A program made the translations under genes and the position numbers. Below the pieces are notes generated by a model. The model was not told the origin of the DNA, did no database searches, and saw nothing but the letters and a program-made list of their open reading frames with translations. A stretch of 64,000 bases of DNA. Origin: Linyphia triangularis (lineage: Eukaryota; Arthropoda; Arachnida; Araneae; Linyphiidae). This document shows, piece by piece, positions 54,262 through 62,591 of this stretch (the first letter of the stretch is position 1; every line of letters begins with the position of its first letter). Location of the stretch: NCBI GenBank assembly GCA_963978545.1, contig OZ021730.1, positions 8,687,796 through 8,751,795 on the forward strand, in the 5' to 3' direction.

Positions 54262-54541
54262 ATTAAAAGATTGGTTGGTTGGTTGATTTAAGTTTAACGG
54301 CGCAAGGGCAACACGAGGGCCATACTGCGCCAACCAATCGTTAATCAGTTTTAAAATGGATATAAAAAGGTTTCAATCATTATTTAAAAAGTAATAAATA
54401 AGAAAAATAACTATTCAAATCAAATGATAAAATCCAATGTCTTGTAAGAAATTAAAAAGATTTTTATGAGGAGGTGAATTTAAAATGTTAAATAGTGAAG
54501 GATGATTAGATTTAAAATGCCGCTGTCTAACAGGATTAAAA
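54262..54541 (-). mobile_element. Nested short LINE insertion in the 3' end of LINE D
   Basis: A second LINE 3' end (GGTTGGTTGGTTG at about 54271 and its own hairpin) lies inside the ORF2 end of LINE D. ATTAAAA occurs at 54262-54268 and 54535-54541, and the LINE D codons FNTIRF resume at the homologous place. So about 266 bp (3' UTR plus the last ~40 codons) is a strongly 5'-truncated inner copy. Confidence 0.65.
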
Positions 54542-57500
54542 CACGGACATTCATTTAAAATATGGAGAACAGAAAATACAACTCCACAGGTATTGCATGT
54601 GGGGGCACCTTCTGCCAGCAGAAGATGCACATGGGTAAAACGAGTGTGGCCTATTCTTAATCGAGTTAGGAGCACTTCCCTTTTCCTGGATTGCTGGATG
54701 GGCGCAAATCCGGATATTAAGGGCTGAAACGAACGCAGCTTGTTAGCTGTCTGTGCATCCCACATGGCCTGCCAAGTGAGGGACAGAGCAGTTTCACAAG
54801 CTTTATATGCGTCGTCAGGGCAGAGCCAAGTGCTCCTAGGTCCACTTGCTGATCGTGCGTTAGTATCTGCGCGCTCATTACCCATGATCCCCACATGACC
54901 TGGGATCCAACAAAAAAGTACTTTAAAATTTCTTACACAAAGAGTGAGGTGAATATTTAAAATTTCTAAAATAAAAGGATGGGTCTGATTCAGTGGATTA
55001 TTTAGTGCGTCTAAACAACTTTTGGAATCTGTGTAAACAATCCACTGATCATGGCCTTGCTTTAAAATAAACTGCAAGGCCAATAAAATAGCCAGGGACT
55101 CAGCTGAAAAAACGGAGCTGCTATGGTGCAGTTCTCTGGACATGATGATATCGTCATGAACTGCAGCAGCTCCTACATGCCCCTGGCTCTTTGACCCATC
55201 CGTATAAATTGCCTTAAAATTGGAAAAAGAATTTCTATGATAATAAAATAAATTTGTAAAAATGATGTCTGGTGTGCAGCTTTTCTTAAAATTGCTAAAA
55301 ATATTAAGAACGATGATTTGATGGTGATGCCAGGGTGGAATGGAAAATGAAATGGGGCGGACCCTAAAATCATCAATGTTATGAGATGAAAGGATGGAGC
55401 GAATTCTTAATGCAAATGATGGACGTGCGTTAAAAAGTCGATGATAAAGAGGGTTAAAAATATGTTCTAAAAGAGGATGAGAAGGATGATATTTTACTTT
55501 AAAATAGAACTTTAAAGAAAGTTTGTCCCGTCTCAGCCCCAGAGAGGCTTCCAGACAAAGCACGTATAAACTTTGCACCGGTGATGTACTAAATGCTCCT
55601 GATGCGATCCTGAGACCTGAATGGTGAACAGGATCCAGGAGCATTAGAGCCGATTTTCTGGCTGATCCGTACACCACCGAGCCGTAGTCAAGTATGGAAC
55701 GGACCAGGCACCTGTATATCTTTAACATGGAGGTTGTGTCAGCTCCCCAGGAAGTGTTAGAGAGAACTTTCAGGAGATTCAGGACTTTATTGCACTTCAG
55801 TTTTAGATGTTTGATATGAGGCAGGAAAGTGAGCTTTGAGTCAAATATTACACCCAGAAATTTAGTCTCTTTGACTATGGGTATTTGCACATCATTTAAA
55901 AATATTTCTGGATCATGGTGAAGCTCACGTTTCCTGCAGAAGTGCATGGCTACGGTTTTTTCAGCGGAAAAAGTAAACCCATTCTTATTAGCCCAGTCCG
56001 TGACTCTCCTGATAGCGAGATGAAGTTGTCTCTCTATGGTTGACATATTGGTTGAGGCGCATGACATCTGGAAGTCATCAACAAACAACGTGCCTGACAC
56101 TGCTGGAGGAAGACAGGTCAAAAGGCTGTTGACTTTGATGATGAATAGTGCGCAACTCAACACACTTCCCTGGGGGACACCTTGTTCTTGTATGAACTCG
56201 TCAGATAGAATCGAGTTGACTCGTACTTGGAAGATTCTCCGTTTCAAGAAGTTTTCAATAAATGATGGTAAGTTTCCTCGCAGACCTAAATCGTGTAGGT
56301 CCTTGAGTATACCATATCTCCAAGTACGATCATACGCTTTCTCCATGTCAAAGAATACAGATACCAAATGGTTCCGCTTGACAAAAGCCTCCCGAATTGA
56401 AGTTTCCAGGAGGAGCAAGTTGTCAATAGTGCTTCGTCCACGACGAAAACCACTCTGGAACCGAGACAGATAGTCGTTAAATTCAAGATAAAATAGAAGG
56501 CGTGCATTAACTAGTTTCTCCAAGAGTTTACAAAAACAACTAGTTAATGCAATTGGGCGGTAGCTTGAGGGATTCTTGGGGTCTTTACCAGGTTTCACAA
56601 TTGGTATTATAAGAGCACGCTGCCAGTTGGACGGAAATGTATTCTCCCGCCAAATACGGTTAAATAATTTCAATATAAGCTTGAGCTGGAGTGGCTGGAG
56701 ATGCTTAAGCATTGCATAATGTATACTGTCTGGCCCAACAGCAGAATTATTGGAACCAGATAAAGCTTGCATCAACTCAGCCAAAGTAAAATCGGAATTA
56801 TATTCTTCCGAGGAGGTAGAAGCGAAATTTAACTTTGTTCTCTCAGCTCGAAGCTTATATGATGCGAAAGGCTCTTTATAATTGGAATTGCTCGATACCT
56901 TGGCGAATGCATCTCCAAGAGTATCAGCAATATCCTTAGGGTCTGAAACAACTCCCTGATGGTTCTCTAAGATGGAGATAGAGTAATTTGGATAACGGCC
57001 CTTGATCTTATTGACCTTGTTCCAGACCCTCCTGGAAGACGTTGAGGAAGTTATGGTGCTAACATAATTCCTCCAAGAATCCCTCTGGCTTCGGCGGCGG
57101 ATCTGACGCGCCTCCGCCCGTGCCCGTTTAAAATTGACTAGATTAGTTGTAGTGGGGCACCTACGAAAAGTACCCCACAATTTTTTTTGCTTCCTATGAG
57201 CAAGTCTACAGTTTTGGTTCCACCACGGTTTGGATTGTTTCGGTAGCTTGGTTGATGATACGGGTATAGAAAGGTGAGCAGCTTCAATAATAGCGTTGGT
57301 GACCGATTGCACAGCTACATCGATGTCATCCTGGTCCACCATCTCGTCAGAAAGAGAAATGACAGAAGAAAACATGTCCCAATCCGCCCTTTCGATGATG
57401 AATCGGGGTTGGCGGATTACAGGAGTAGATGAACCTCCTATATGGTTAAGGACTATAGGAAAATGATCACTATAAAAAGGATCATTTTCCACAAGAAAAA

Positions 57501-58095
57501 TCCAATCAGAAAAAAGAGATGGTGAACACAGGGCGAGATCGATGGCGTGGAAACTCCTCGTTGGGGAGTGGAAGTAGGTATGTTGCCCATTGTTAAAAAT
57601 ACAGAGATGTTGGTCTGTAATTAACTTCTCGATTTGTCTTCCACGATTATTGATGTCAGGGCTACCCCAAAGAGGATTGTGGCCATTAAAGTCCCCAATT
57701 AAAATAAAAGGGGGAGGAAGCTGTCCACAAAGCCTGTTTAAATCTGCTTGTCTGATATTAAGATTAGGGGGCAGATAAATGGAACAAACAGTTATTAATT
57801 GATGGTGTATGGCGACTCGGACAGCAACAGCTTGAAGGTTGGTCGAGAGCGTTAGCGGGGTGGAAGGATTACTATTCGAAGTAAAAATAGCGACACCACC
57901 GCTAGCTCTGTCGCCGGTGACATAGTCCTTCCCGAGAGGACTATACCCCCTAACAAGAGAGCTCTGAAAAGGCTTCAAGAGCGTCTCTTGCAAACAGATG
58001 CAAACGGGTTTATGTTCATCAACTAGTTGTTTTATGTCAACCGAATTGTGGTGGAAACCGCGACAATTCCAAGAAAGGAGACTGAATTTTAAGAT
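54415..58095 (-). CDS. LINE-B copy D ORF2: endonuclease, RT, RNase H
   Basis: Open from about 58095 (LLSWNCRGFHHN) with no stop until 54415, about 1,225 residues. GDFNGHNPLWG and SDHFPIVLN (endonuclease), FFDMEKAYDRTW, GVPQGSVLS and LFVDDFQMS (RT), YTDGSKSQGHVG, FSAESLAI, YTDSKSCLDAL and GNERADTNA (RNase H, all acidic residues present), and CNTCGVVFSVLHILNEC. It is the best preserved ORF2 in the window. The last ~40 residues appear to be donated by the nested insertion; LINE D's own end survives, separated, at 54142-54268. Confidence 0.93.
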   Translation of the reverse strand: MLKFSLLSWNCRGFHHNSVDIKQLVDEHKPVCICLQETLLKPFQSSLVRGYSPLGKDYVTGDRASGGVAIFTSNSNPSTPLTLSTNLQAVAVRVAIHHQLITVCSIYLPPNLNIRQADLNRLCGQLPPPFILIGDFNGHNPLWGSPDINNRGRQIEKLITDQHLCIFNNGQHTYFHSPTRSFHAIDLALCSPSLFSDWIFLVENDPFYSDHFPIVLNHIGGSSTPVIRQPRFIIERADWDMFSSVISLSDEMVDQDDIDVAVQSVTNAIIEAAHLSIPVSSTKLPKQSKPWWNQNCRLAHRKQKKLWGTFRRCPTTTNLVNFKRARAEARQIRRRSQRDSWRNYVSTITSSTSSRRVWNKVNKIKGRYPNYSISILENHQGVVSDPKDIADTLGDAFAKVSSNSNYKEPFASYKLRAERTKLNFASTSSEEYNSDFTLAELMQALSGSNNSAVGPDSIHYAMLKHLQPLQLKLILKLFNRIWRENTFPSNWQRALIIPIVKPGKDPKNPSSYRPIALTSCFCKLLEKLVNARLLFYLEFNDYLSRFQSGFRRGRSTIDNLLLLETSIREAFVKRNHLVSVFFDMEKAYDRTWRYGILKDLHDLGLRGNLPSFIENFLKRRIFQVRVNSILSDEFIQEQGVPQGSVLSCALFIIKVNSLLTCLPPAVSGTLFVDDFQMSCASTNMSTIERQLHLAIRRVTDWANKNGFTFSAEKTVAMHFCRKRELHHDPEIFLNDVQIPIVKETKFLGVIFDSKLTFLPHIKHLKLKCNKVLNLLKVLSNTSWGADTTSMLKIYRCLVRSILDYGSVVYGSARKSALMLLDPVHHSGLRIASGAFSTSPVQSLYVLCLEASLGLRRDKLSLKFYFKVKYHPSHPLLEHIFNPLYHRLFNARPSFALRIRSILSSHNIDDFRVRPISFSIPPWHHHQIIVLNIFSNFKKSCTPDIIFTNLFYYHRNSFSNFKAIYTDGSKSQGHVGAAAVHDDIIMSRELHHSSSVFSAESLAILLALQFILKQGHDQWIVYTDSKSCLDALNNPLNQTHPFILEILNIHLTLCVRNFKVLFCWIPGHVGIMGNERADTNARSASGPRSTWLCPDDAYKACETALSLTWQAMWDAQTANKLRSFQPLISGFAPIQQSRKREVLLTRLRIGHTRFTHVHLLLAEGAPTCNTCGVVFSVLHILNECPCFNPVRQRHFKSNHPSLFNILNSPPHKNLFNFLQDIGFYHLI

Positions 58096-59451
58096 TTATT
58101 AATATCAGTCCGCCTTTCTTTCGACTTGCTCCTAGGTTGGAGATGAATAGGATTCTCCAGCCCCAACTCTACCTCCATTTCACCGGAATCAGATAGCCCG
58201 GAAATGGCATCTTCTTCCGATGAGGAATCTGATTTAGTAGGATCTATTGATTTTATTTTAGTAGTTTTTTGTTTTAAGGGTAAAGTATTGTTCTCAGGTT
58301 CAGCATTTTTTTTTGTTTTTTGAGAGCACCTTAAGCTTAAGGGCTTCCCCAGGTTTACTTGTAGGTTTTGTTAAGGGTTTAGCTATTGTGGTTAGAGGGG
58401 ATTCAGTTTGTTGAGGTTTAGTAGATTTAATACAGACTAACTTTGTTTGTATTGCGGTAGTTGTGGTATTAGGTTTGGATACGGATTTGGATGTATTAGG
58501 GATTTGCAATTGACAGGGATATGACAGATTTGTTTGAATACTAATGCTATTTGATGGTTTGGGTTGAAGTGCATCCGAGTATGTTTTTTGGCCGGTTTTA
58601 GATGGTAATGCCGGCACCATCGCCTTTGCCTCGGCGTAGGACACATTGCTTTCTGCTTTGATGGTTTGGATTTTCTTTTCTCGCTGCCATTCGGGGCACG
58701 ACCGGGAAAACGCAGGGTGGGCACCATTGCAGTTTACGCAAAGGGCATCTGCGGTGCAATCCCGATCGGCATGGCCAGCAATTCCACATTTAGCACATGT
58801 GTCCGGCCTATTGCAAGTGTTTTTAGAATGCCCGAACCGTTGACACTTGAAACAGCGCAACGGATTCGGGATATATAGGCGGATGCGACAGTTTAAATAA
58901 CCGGCTTTAATAGTTGTAGGTAGAACTGGGGAATCAAAAGTTAGGATTATGTTTTTGGTTGGCAGTATTTCTCCGTTACGTTTTATTGTGATTCGATGAG
59001 CCTTCACTACGCCCTGACTGGAAAGTTCAGCGACGAGCTCGGCTTCATCTACACATTGTAGGTCCGTTTCGGAGATAACACCCTGGCTGTAGTTGAGGCT
59101 TTTGTGAGGAATTGCTGATACAGGAATAGTAGCGAGAGTTTTAAGGGACATGAGTGATTTTGATTGCAAAGGAGTGGCCGTTTCTATCAATAGATCTCCA
59201 GAACGAAGACGCTTGATATTTTTGGCCTCTCCAATTGCACCTTGAACTGCTTTTTGAATGAAGAACGGAGATTTAGTTTTAAAGGTAGGGTCATCGGACT
59301 GAACAATAAAGAAAACAGGTAAGTTTGTTGAAAGTTTTTTTGGTTGATTAGATTCAATTAGTTGGTCGGAAGTTCGTTTTTGTTTTATTTGGTTGATTGG
59401 GTTTGGGGATTTGGAGGCTCCACCCGCGCCAGAAGAAATTGAAGTTGCCAT
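58096..59451 (-). pseudogene. LINE-B copy D ORF1, zinc-knuckle protein with a late frameshift
   Basis: Start Met at 59451 (MATSISSGAGGASKSPNPIN), frame to 58300. Knuckles CFKCQRFGHSKNTC, CAKCGIAGHADRDC, CVNCNGAHPAFSRSC. After KNKKKC the frame stops; the expected acidic C-terminus (SSDEEDAISGLSDSGEMEVE) lies in another frame at 58100-58290, so an indel in the A-run near 58308 has occurred. The second knuckle and linker differ strongly from LINE-A, defining LINE-B as a separate family. Confidence 0.9.
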
Positions 59452-60073
59452 AATTAAAGAAATGATGTTCATCTCGATGCGTCCCCACCCATCACAGAGC
59501 CCAACAAGGGGAGACCCTTGGGGTCTCAGGGATAGCATCGAGATATAGCATTACGGCTTCGGGTTGTAGATCCGCAGGGCAACCCTAACCGCAATGCTAA
59601 CCCTAGGCAGTGAAGATGGAATTTGCACTACCAGCCGATTGACAGAAGGGGGCTACCTCCTGCCACCCGTCTACAGTGAATCCTGGGCCAAAGGGCACGC
59701 ATGCGAGGACCCAAACATGTGAATCCTACGCAAGGTAACCCCAGGATCCCATTCTCCCCCTTACGGGACGCCACGCACGGCAAACACGTGGGTTGGTAAA
59801 ATCCAACAAAAAAACAGCAACATAATACAAGTAAAAGAAACTAAACCCAGAAATTCAAATAAAATAACTTAACTCAGAAATAAAAGTGAAAAACTGAAAT
59901 GAACAAACATATAAAAAATTCTGGAATCAAACGAATGAACAGAACTAAAAGGTAACAAAACAGTACATACGGTAGGGCCTAGCACAAAAGGAAAGAAAAG
60001 AAAAATGCTAGGCCCAGCTAGGGTACCTCGGGTTTGCCAGGCCCGTACTCACAAAATGTGAGCCCCCGAGGGG
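59452..60073 (-). promoter_or_regulatory. LINE-B copy D 5' UTR
   Basis: Same leader as 20208-21016 without the SINE. It ends in two small hairpins (CCCC/GGGG and CTCACA/TGTGAG), followed by the motif CGGGCC...CCCGAGG shared with LINE-A. Confidence 0.75.
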
Positions 60074-60173
60074 TCTACTTTGATACTACTGAGAACTAAG
60101 CCCCAATAGAACTGATCCAGTGTCAAATGAAAGGATATATATGTTGCTGCTCACAATAGTGCATTAAAAGAAA

Positions 60174-60369
60174 ATGAGGTGGTTGGTTGGTTGTTTTGAG
60201 ATTATCTGGCACCATCAAGCAACACGTGGGCTATAATGCGCCGAAACTTTCGTCATTAGACAAGCCAACATACATTTACAAACACCCATGCCTAACACGG
60301 GACTCGAACCCGCAACCTCTCGGTCAAGAGGATAGCACGCTTATCACTATACCGTTGGTCGGCATGAGG
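60174..60369 (-). mobile_element. SINE, 6-bp flanking repeat, diverged copy
   Basis: Body 60180-60363 between ATGAGG copies at 60174-60179 and 60364-60369. It has more changes than the others (GGCACCATCAAGC, CTCTCGGTCAAGAGGATAGC, CCGTTGGTCGG), so it is an older copy. Minus strand. Confidence 0.85.
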
Positions 60370-60515
60370 AGTTTGGACTTACCAACAAGGCAAAAAGCCA
60401 GGTAACCGCTGCACAGTGGAAAGATGGTGAAAAATATGTAGTACAAGTGGAAAAACAAATGTGGGACACTGACGGGATGGTGGATAGTGTCATCAATAGC
60501 TATGTCATCTAATGG
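60370..60515 (+). pseudogene. Short coding remnant, probably the same transposase as 53342-53990
   Basis: Reads EFGLTNKAKSQVTAAQWKDG, YVVQVEKQMWDTDGMVDSVI and stops. It is the DNA that LINE D and the SINE were inserted into, so it may be the downstream part of that transposase. No motif is recognised. Confidence 0.3.
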
Positions 60516-61195
60516 GGTCTTAAGTGATTTATTTTCGGTTAGTTAATGTTAAATTAATAATGGGATTGAAATTAACCAAGTACTCACAAAAACATTATTT
60601 CATTATTTGTCTCTTTGGTTTATCCCCATATTAATATTCCCCTAATTAACCTCTAACTTGGACCTTTTTAATCCTTTTCAGACAAATCTATTGTCAAATA
60701 CCTTTTTTGAAAACATCAAAATTTCATTTACTGAAGCCTTTTAGATCATCATTGAATTTTCATGGAATATGCAAATTTCAACTGCTCTGAAACATAACAA
60801 ATATAGAAAGACAGAGGATGAAAAAATCATGTCGGAACATACTATCAATGATTTTTACAGTTACATGCGAGAAGTGGCAGAAATGTTTGTAACAAACAAC
60901 GTCAAGGTCGTTAGCGGAAAAGATGAAAAATCATTTAAAATGTTTTGCTTTTTAACTGCCCGTTTTACATTCCTAAGCTTACTTTACTCATAGGTTTACA
61001 TGGGGAATATAAGTTAAAAAGCAAACAATTATTTATAAAATTTGTTTGTCTAGATTTAATCTATTATATTTACAAACAATATTTAAAAATTTAAAGGGAA
61101 ATTTTTCATATAATTAATCCTTCGTTCAATTTTACTTATTTTAGATTATGTGGTTGCAGAAAACAAGAAAAAATATATAATGAATAATTTTTTTT
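60516..61195. other. AT-rich, no recognised gene
   Basis: One 74-codon plus-strand frame (60769-60993) without known motifs; otherwise low-complexity sequence. Confidence 0.35.
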
Positions 61196-61199
61196 CTTA

Positions 61200-61570
61200 G
61201 GAAAAACTGTATACATCGATGAGATCTTCTGATCTCGAAGAATATATAATAAAGGCAAAATTGCTGAACAGATGACGCAAATAATTTTAGGATAAAATTG
61301 CAAGTATTCAGTGGGAATATTTAAAATCGGTAAAGAAATTTAGATTATAAGCCTGAATACTAACGATTTGTTAGTTTTTTCAGGGAAGACAAGGAGAGTG
61401 TTTTTCTTAGTCGACGGCAAATCAAAAGCAAACTTGAGGCAGTATATTAAAAAACAAGTACACGAAGATACTTCAATAATTTGCACAGACAATGCCAAAT
61501 AATATAACAACATCAGCGCTATGTTTCTGGCAGTTGTACACAAAACTACTAATCACAGTATTGGATTGGT
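61200..61570 (+). pseudogene. ISXO2/Merlin-like transposase fragment, copy 1
   Basis: From 61380 the plus strand reads VFFLVDGKSKANLRQYIKKQ, EDTSIICTDNAK, a stop and YNNISAMF...HKTTNHSIG. VDGKSKANL followed by a TD-x-AK motif is the DDE core of the ISXO2-like family (Merlin in animals). Upstream 61200-61250 (KTVYIDEISS) may be its continuation. Decayed. Confidence 0.5.
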
Positions 61571-61649
61571 TGGAGAAAACAAGCATTTCAAGAAATACGT
61601 TATCTTTCGGAAAACACAAATATTACTTCAAAACATTCCTTACTATTTT

Positions 61650-61955
61650 TTCAGGGAAAAACAAGGAGAGTATGTTTTCTAAGTCGACGGCAAATCAAAG
61701 GCAAACTTGAGGCCGTATATTAAAAAACACGTACACGAAGACACTTCAATAATTTGCATGGATAGTGCTAAATAATATAACAACATCAGCGCTATGTTTA
61801 CGGTTGTATTCAGATTATCTGGCGCCGTCAGCAACACGAGGGCTATAATGGCTATGTTTCCGGCAGTTATACACAAAACTACTAATCACAGTATTGGACA
61901 AAATGTCGATAAAAATGACAAAACCAAAACAATAAACGACATCGAAAACAAACAC
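61650..61955 (+). pseudogene. ISXO2/Merlin-like transposase fragment, copy 2 (direct repeat of copy 1)
   Basis: About 85-90% the same as 61375-61565: AAGGAGAGT, GTCGACGGCAAATCAAA, TTGAGGC, GTATATTAAAAAACA, ATATAACAACATCAGCGCTA. A 51-bp SINE piece is inserted at 61800. After it the frame continues HKTTNHSIGQNVDKNDKTKT until the next SINE. Confidence 0.5.
61791..61859 (-). mobile_element. 5'-truncated SINE, 51 bp, with 9-bp target duplication
   Basis: 61800-61850 holds only the 3' hairpin tail (CGGTTGTATTCAGATTATC and GGCGCCGTCAGCAACACG). Flanked by GCTATGTTT at 61791-61799 and 61851-61859. The empty site is seen in copy 1 of the surrounding repeat near 61518. Confidence 0.9.
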
Positions 61956-62148
61956 TTGGTTGTTTTCAGATTATCTGGCGCCGTCAGTAACACGAGGGCT
62001 ATAATGCGCCGAAACATTGAAACCCAGAAACATTCGTCATTAGACAAGCCAACATACATTTACAAACACCCATGCCTAATACGGGACTCGAACCCGCAAC
62101 CTCGCGGTTTAAAAGCTAGCACGCTAACCACTATACCGTTTGGTCGGC
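61956..62148 (-). mobile_element. SINE with an internal 16-bp duplication
   Basis: Minus-strand copy with a duplicated GAAACATT segment (GCCGAAACATTGAAACCCAG) and the TTTAAAAGCTAGC head variant seen at 44786. No target duplication is recognised. Confidence 0.9.
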
Positions 62149-62591
62149 GATTTACCTTTAGGAGTTCTCTCTCAAAGAAAAATCGGCGTCATCCAATGTA
62201 CGATGGGCCAGACACATAAATTCGAGCCAACTCTTTGAACTTGAGAAAAGCATGACAGTTCTTAAAATCCTGGCGCCCCATAAAATAAGTTGGAATCTCA
62301 ATAATTGACAAGGGATTACAATAGGTACCATTTCGGGAGCAGCGCTGGTCCAGGTGTCAGGATGTGGGGGAGAGTTTTGAGAGATTTAATAGCCAGGGGG
62401 GCTTGTAACCAATGTTAAGAAATAGGTGGGTTTAAAATTTAAATTTAGGCGGAGTTCGGAACTCTATTGGTCCGGCAAACGGACAGGGAATTAGCTTGGC
62501 TTCCTGAGAGATTGGTTACATTTGGGGCCGCCCCAGGTCTTGGGAAAACGGTAAATATCGGGACTTAGACGAAAAAGGGATTATTATTCGA
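62149..62591. other. No gene recognised
   Basis: Mixed-composition sequence with G-rich patches (GGATGTGGGGGAGAG near 62360) and no open frame of note. Confidence 0.4.

Larger units (their letters stand above)
53979..60087 (-). mobile_element. Full-length LINE-B copy D with 14-bp target duplication
   Basis: LINE body 53993-60073 between TCTACTTTGATACT at 53979-53992 and 60074-60087. 3' end (left): GGTTGGTTGGTTGC then the GGCGCAAGGGC hairpin. 5' end (right): CCCCTCGGGGGCTCACATTT on the element strand. Contains 5' UTR, ORF1, ORF2 and, near its 3' end, a second nested LINE tail. About 6.1 kb. Confidence 0.93.
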
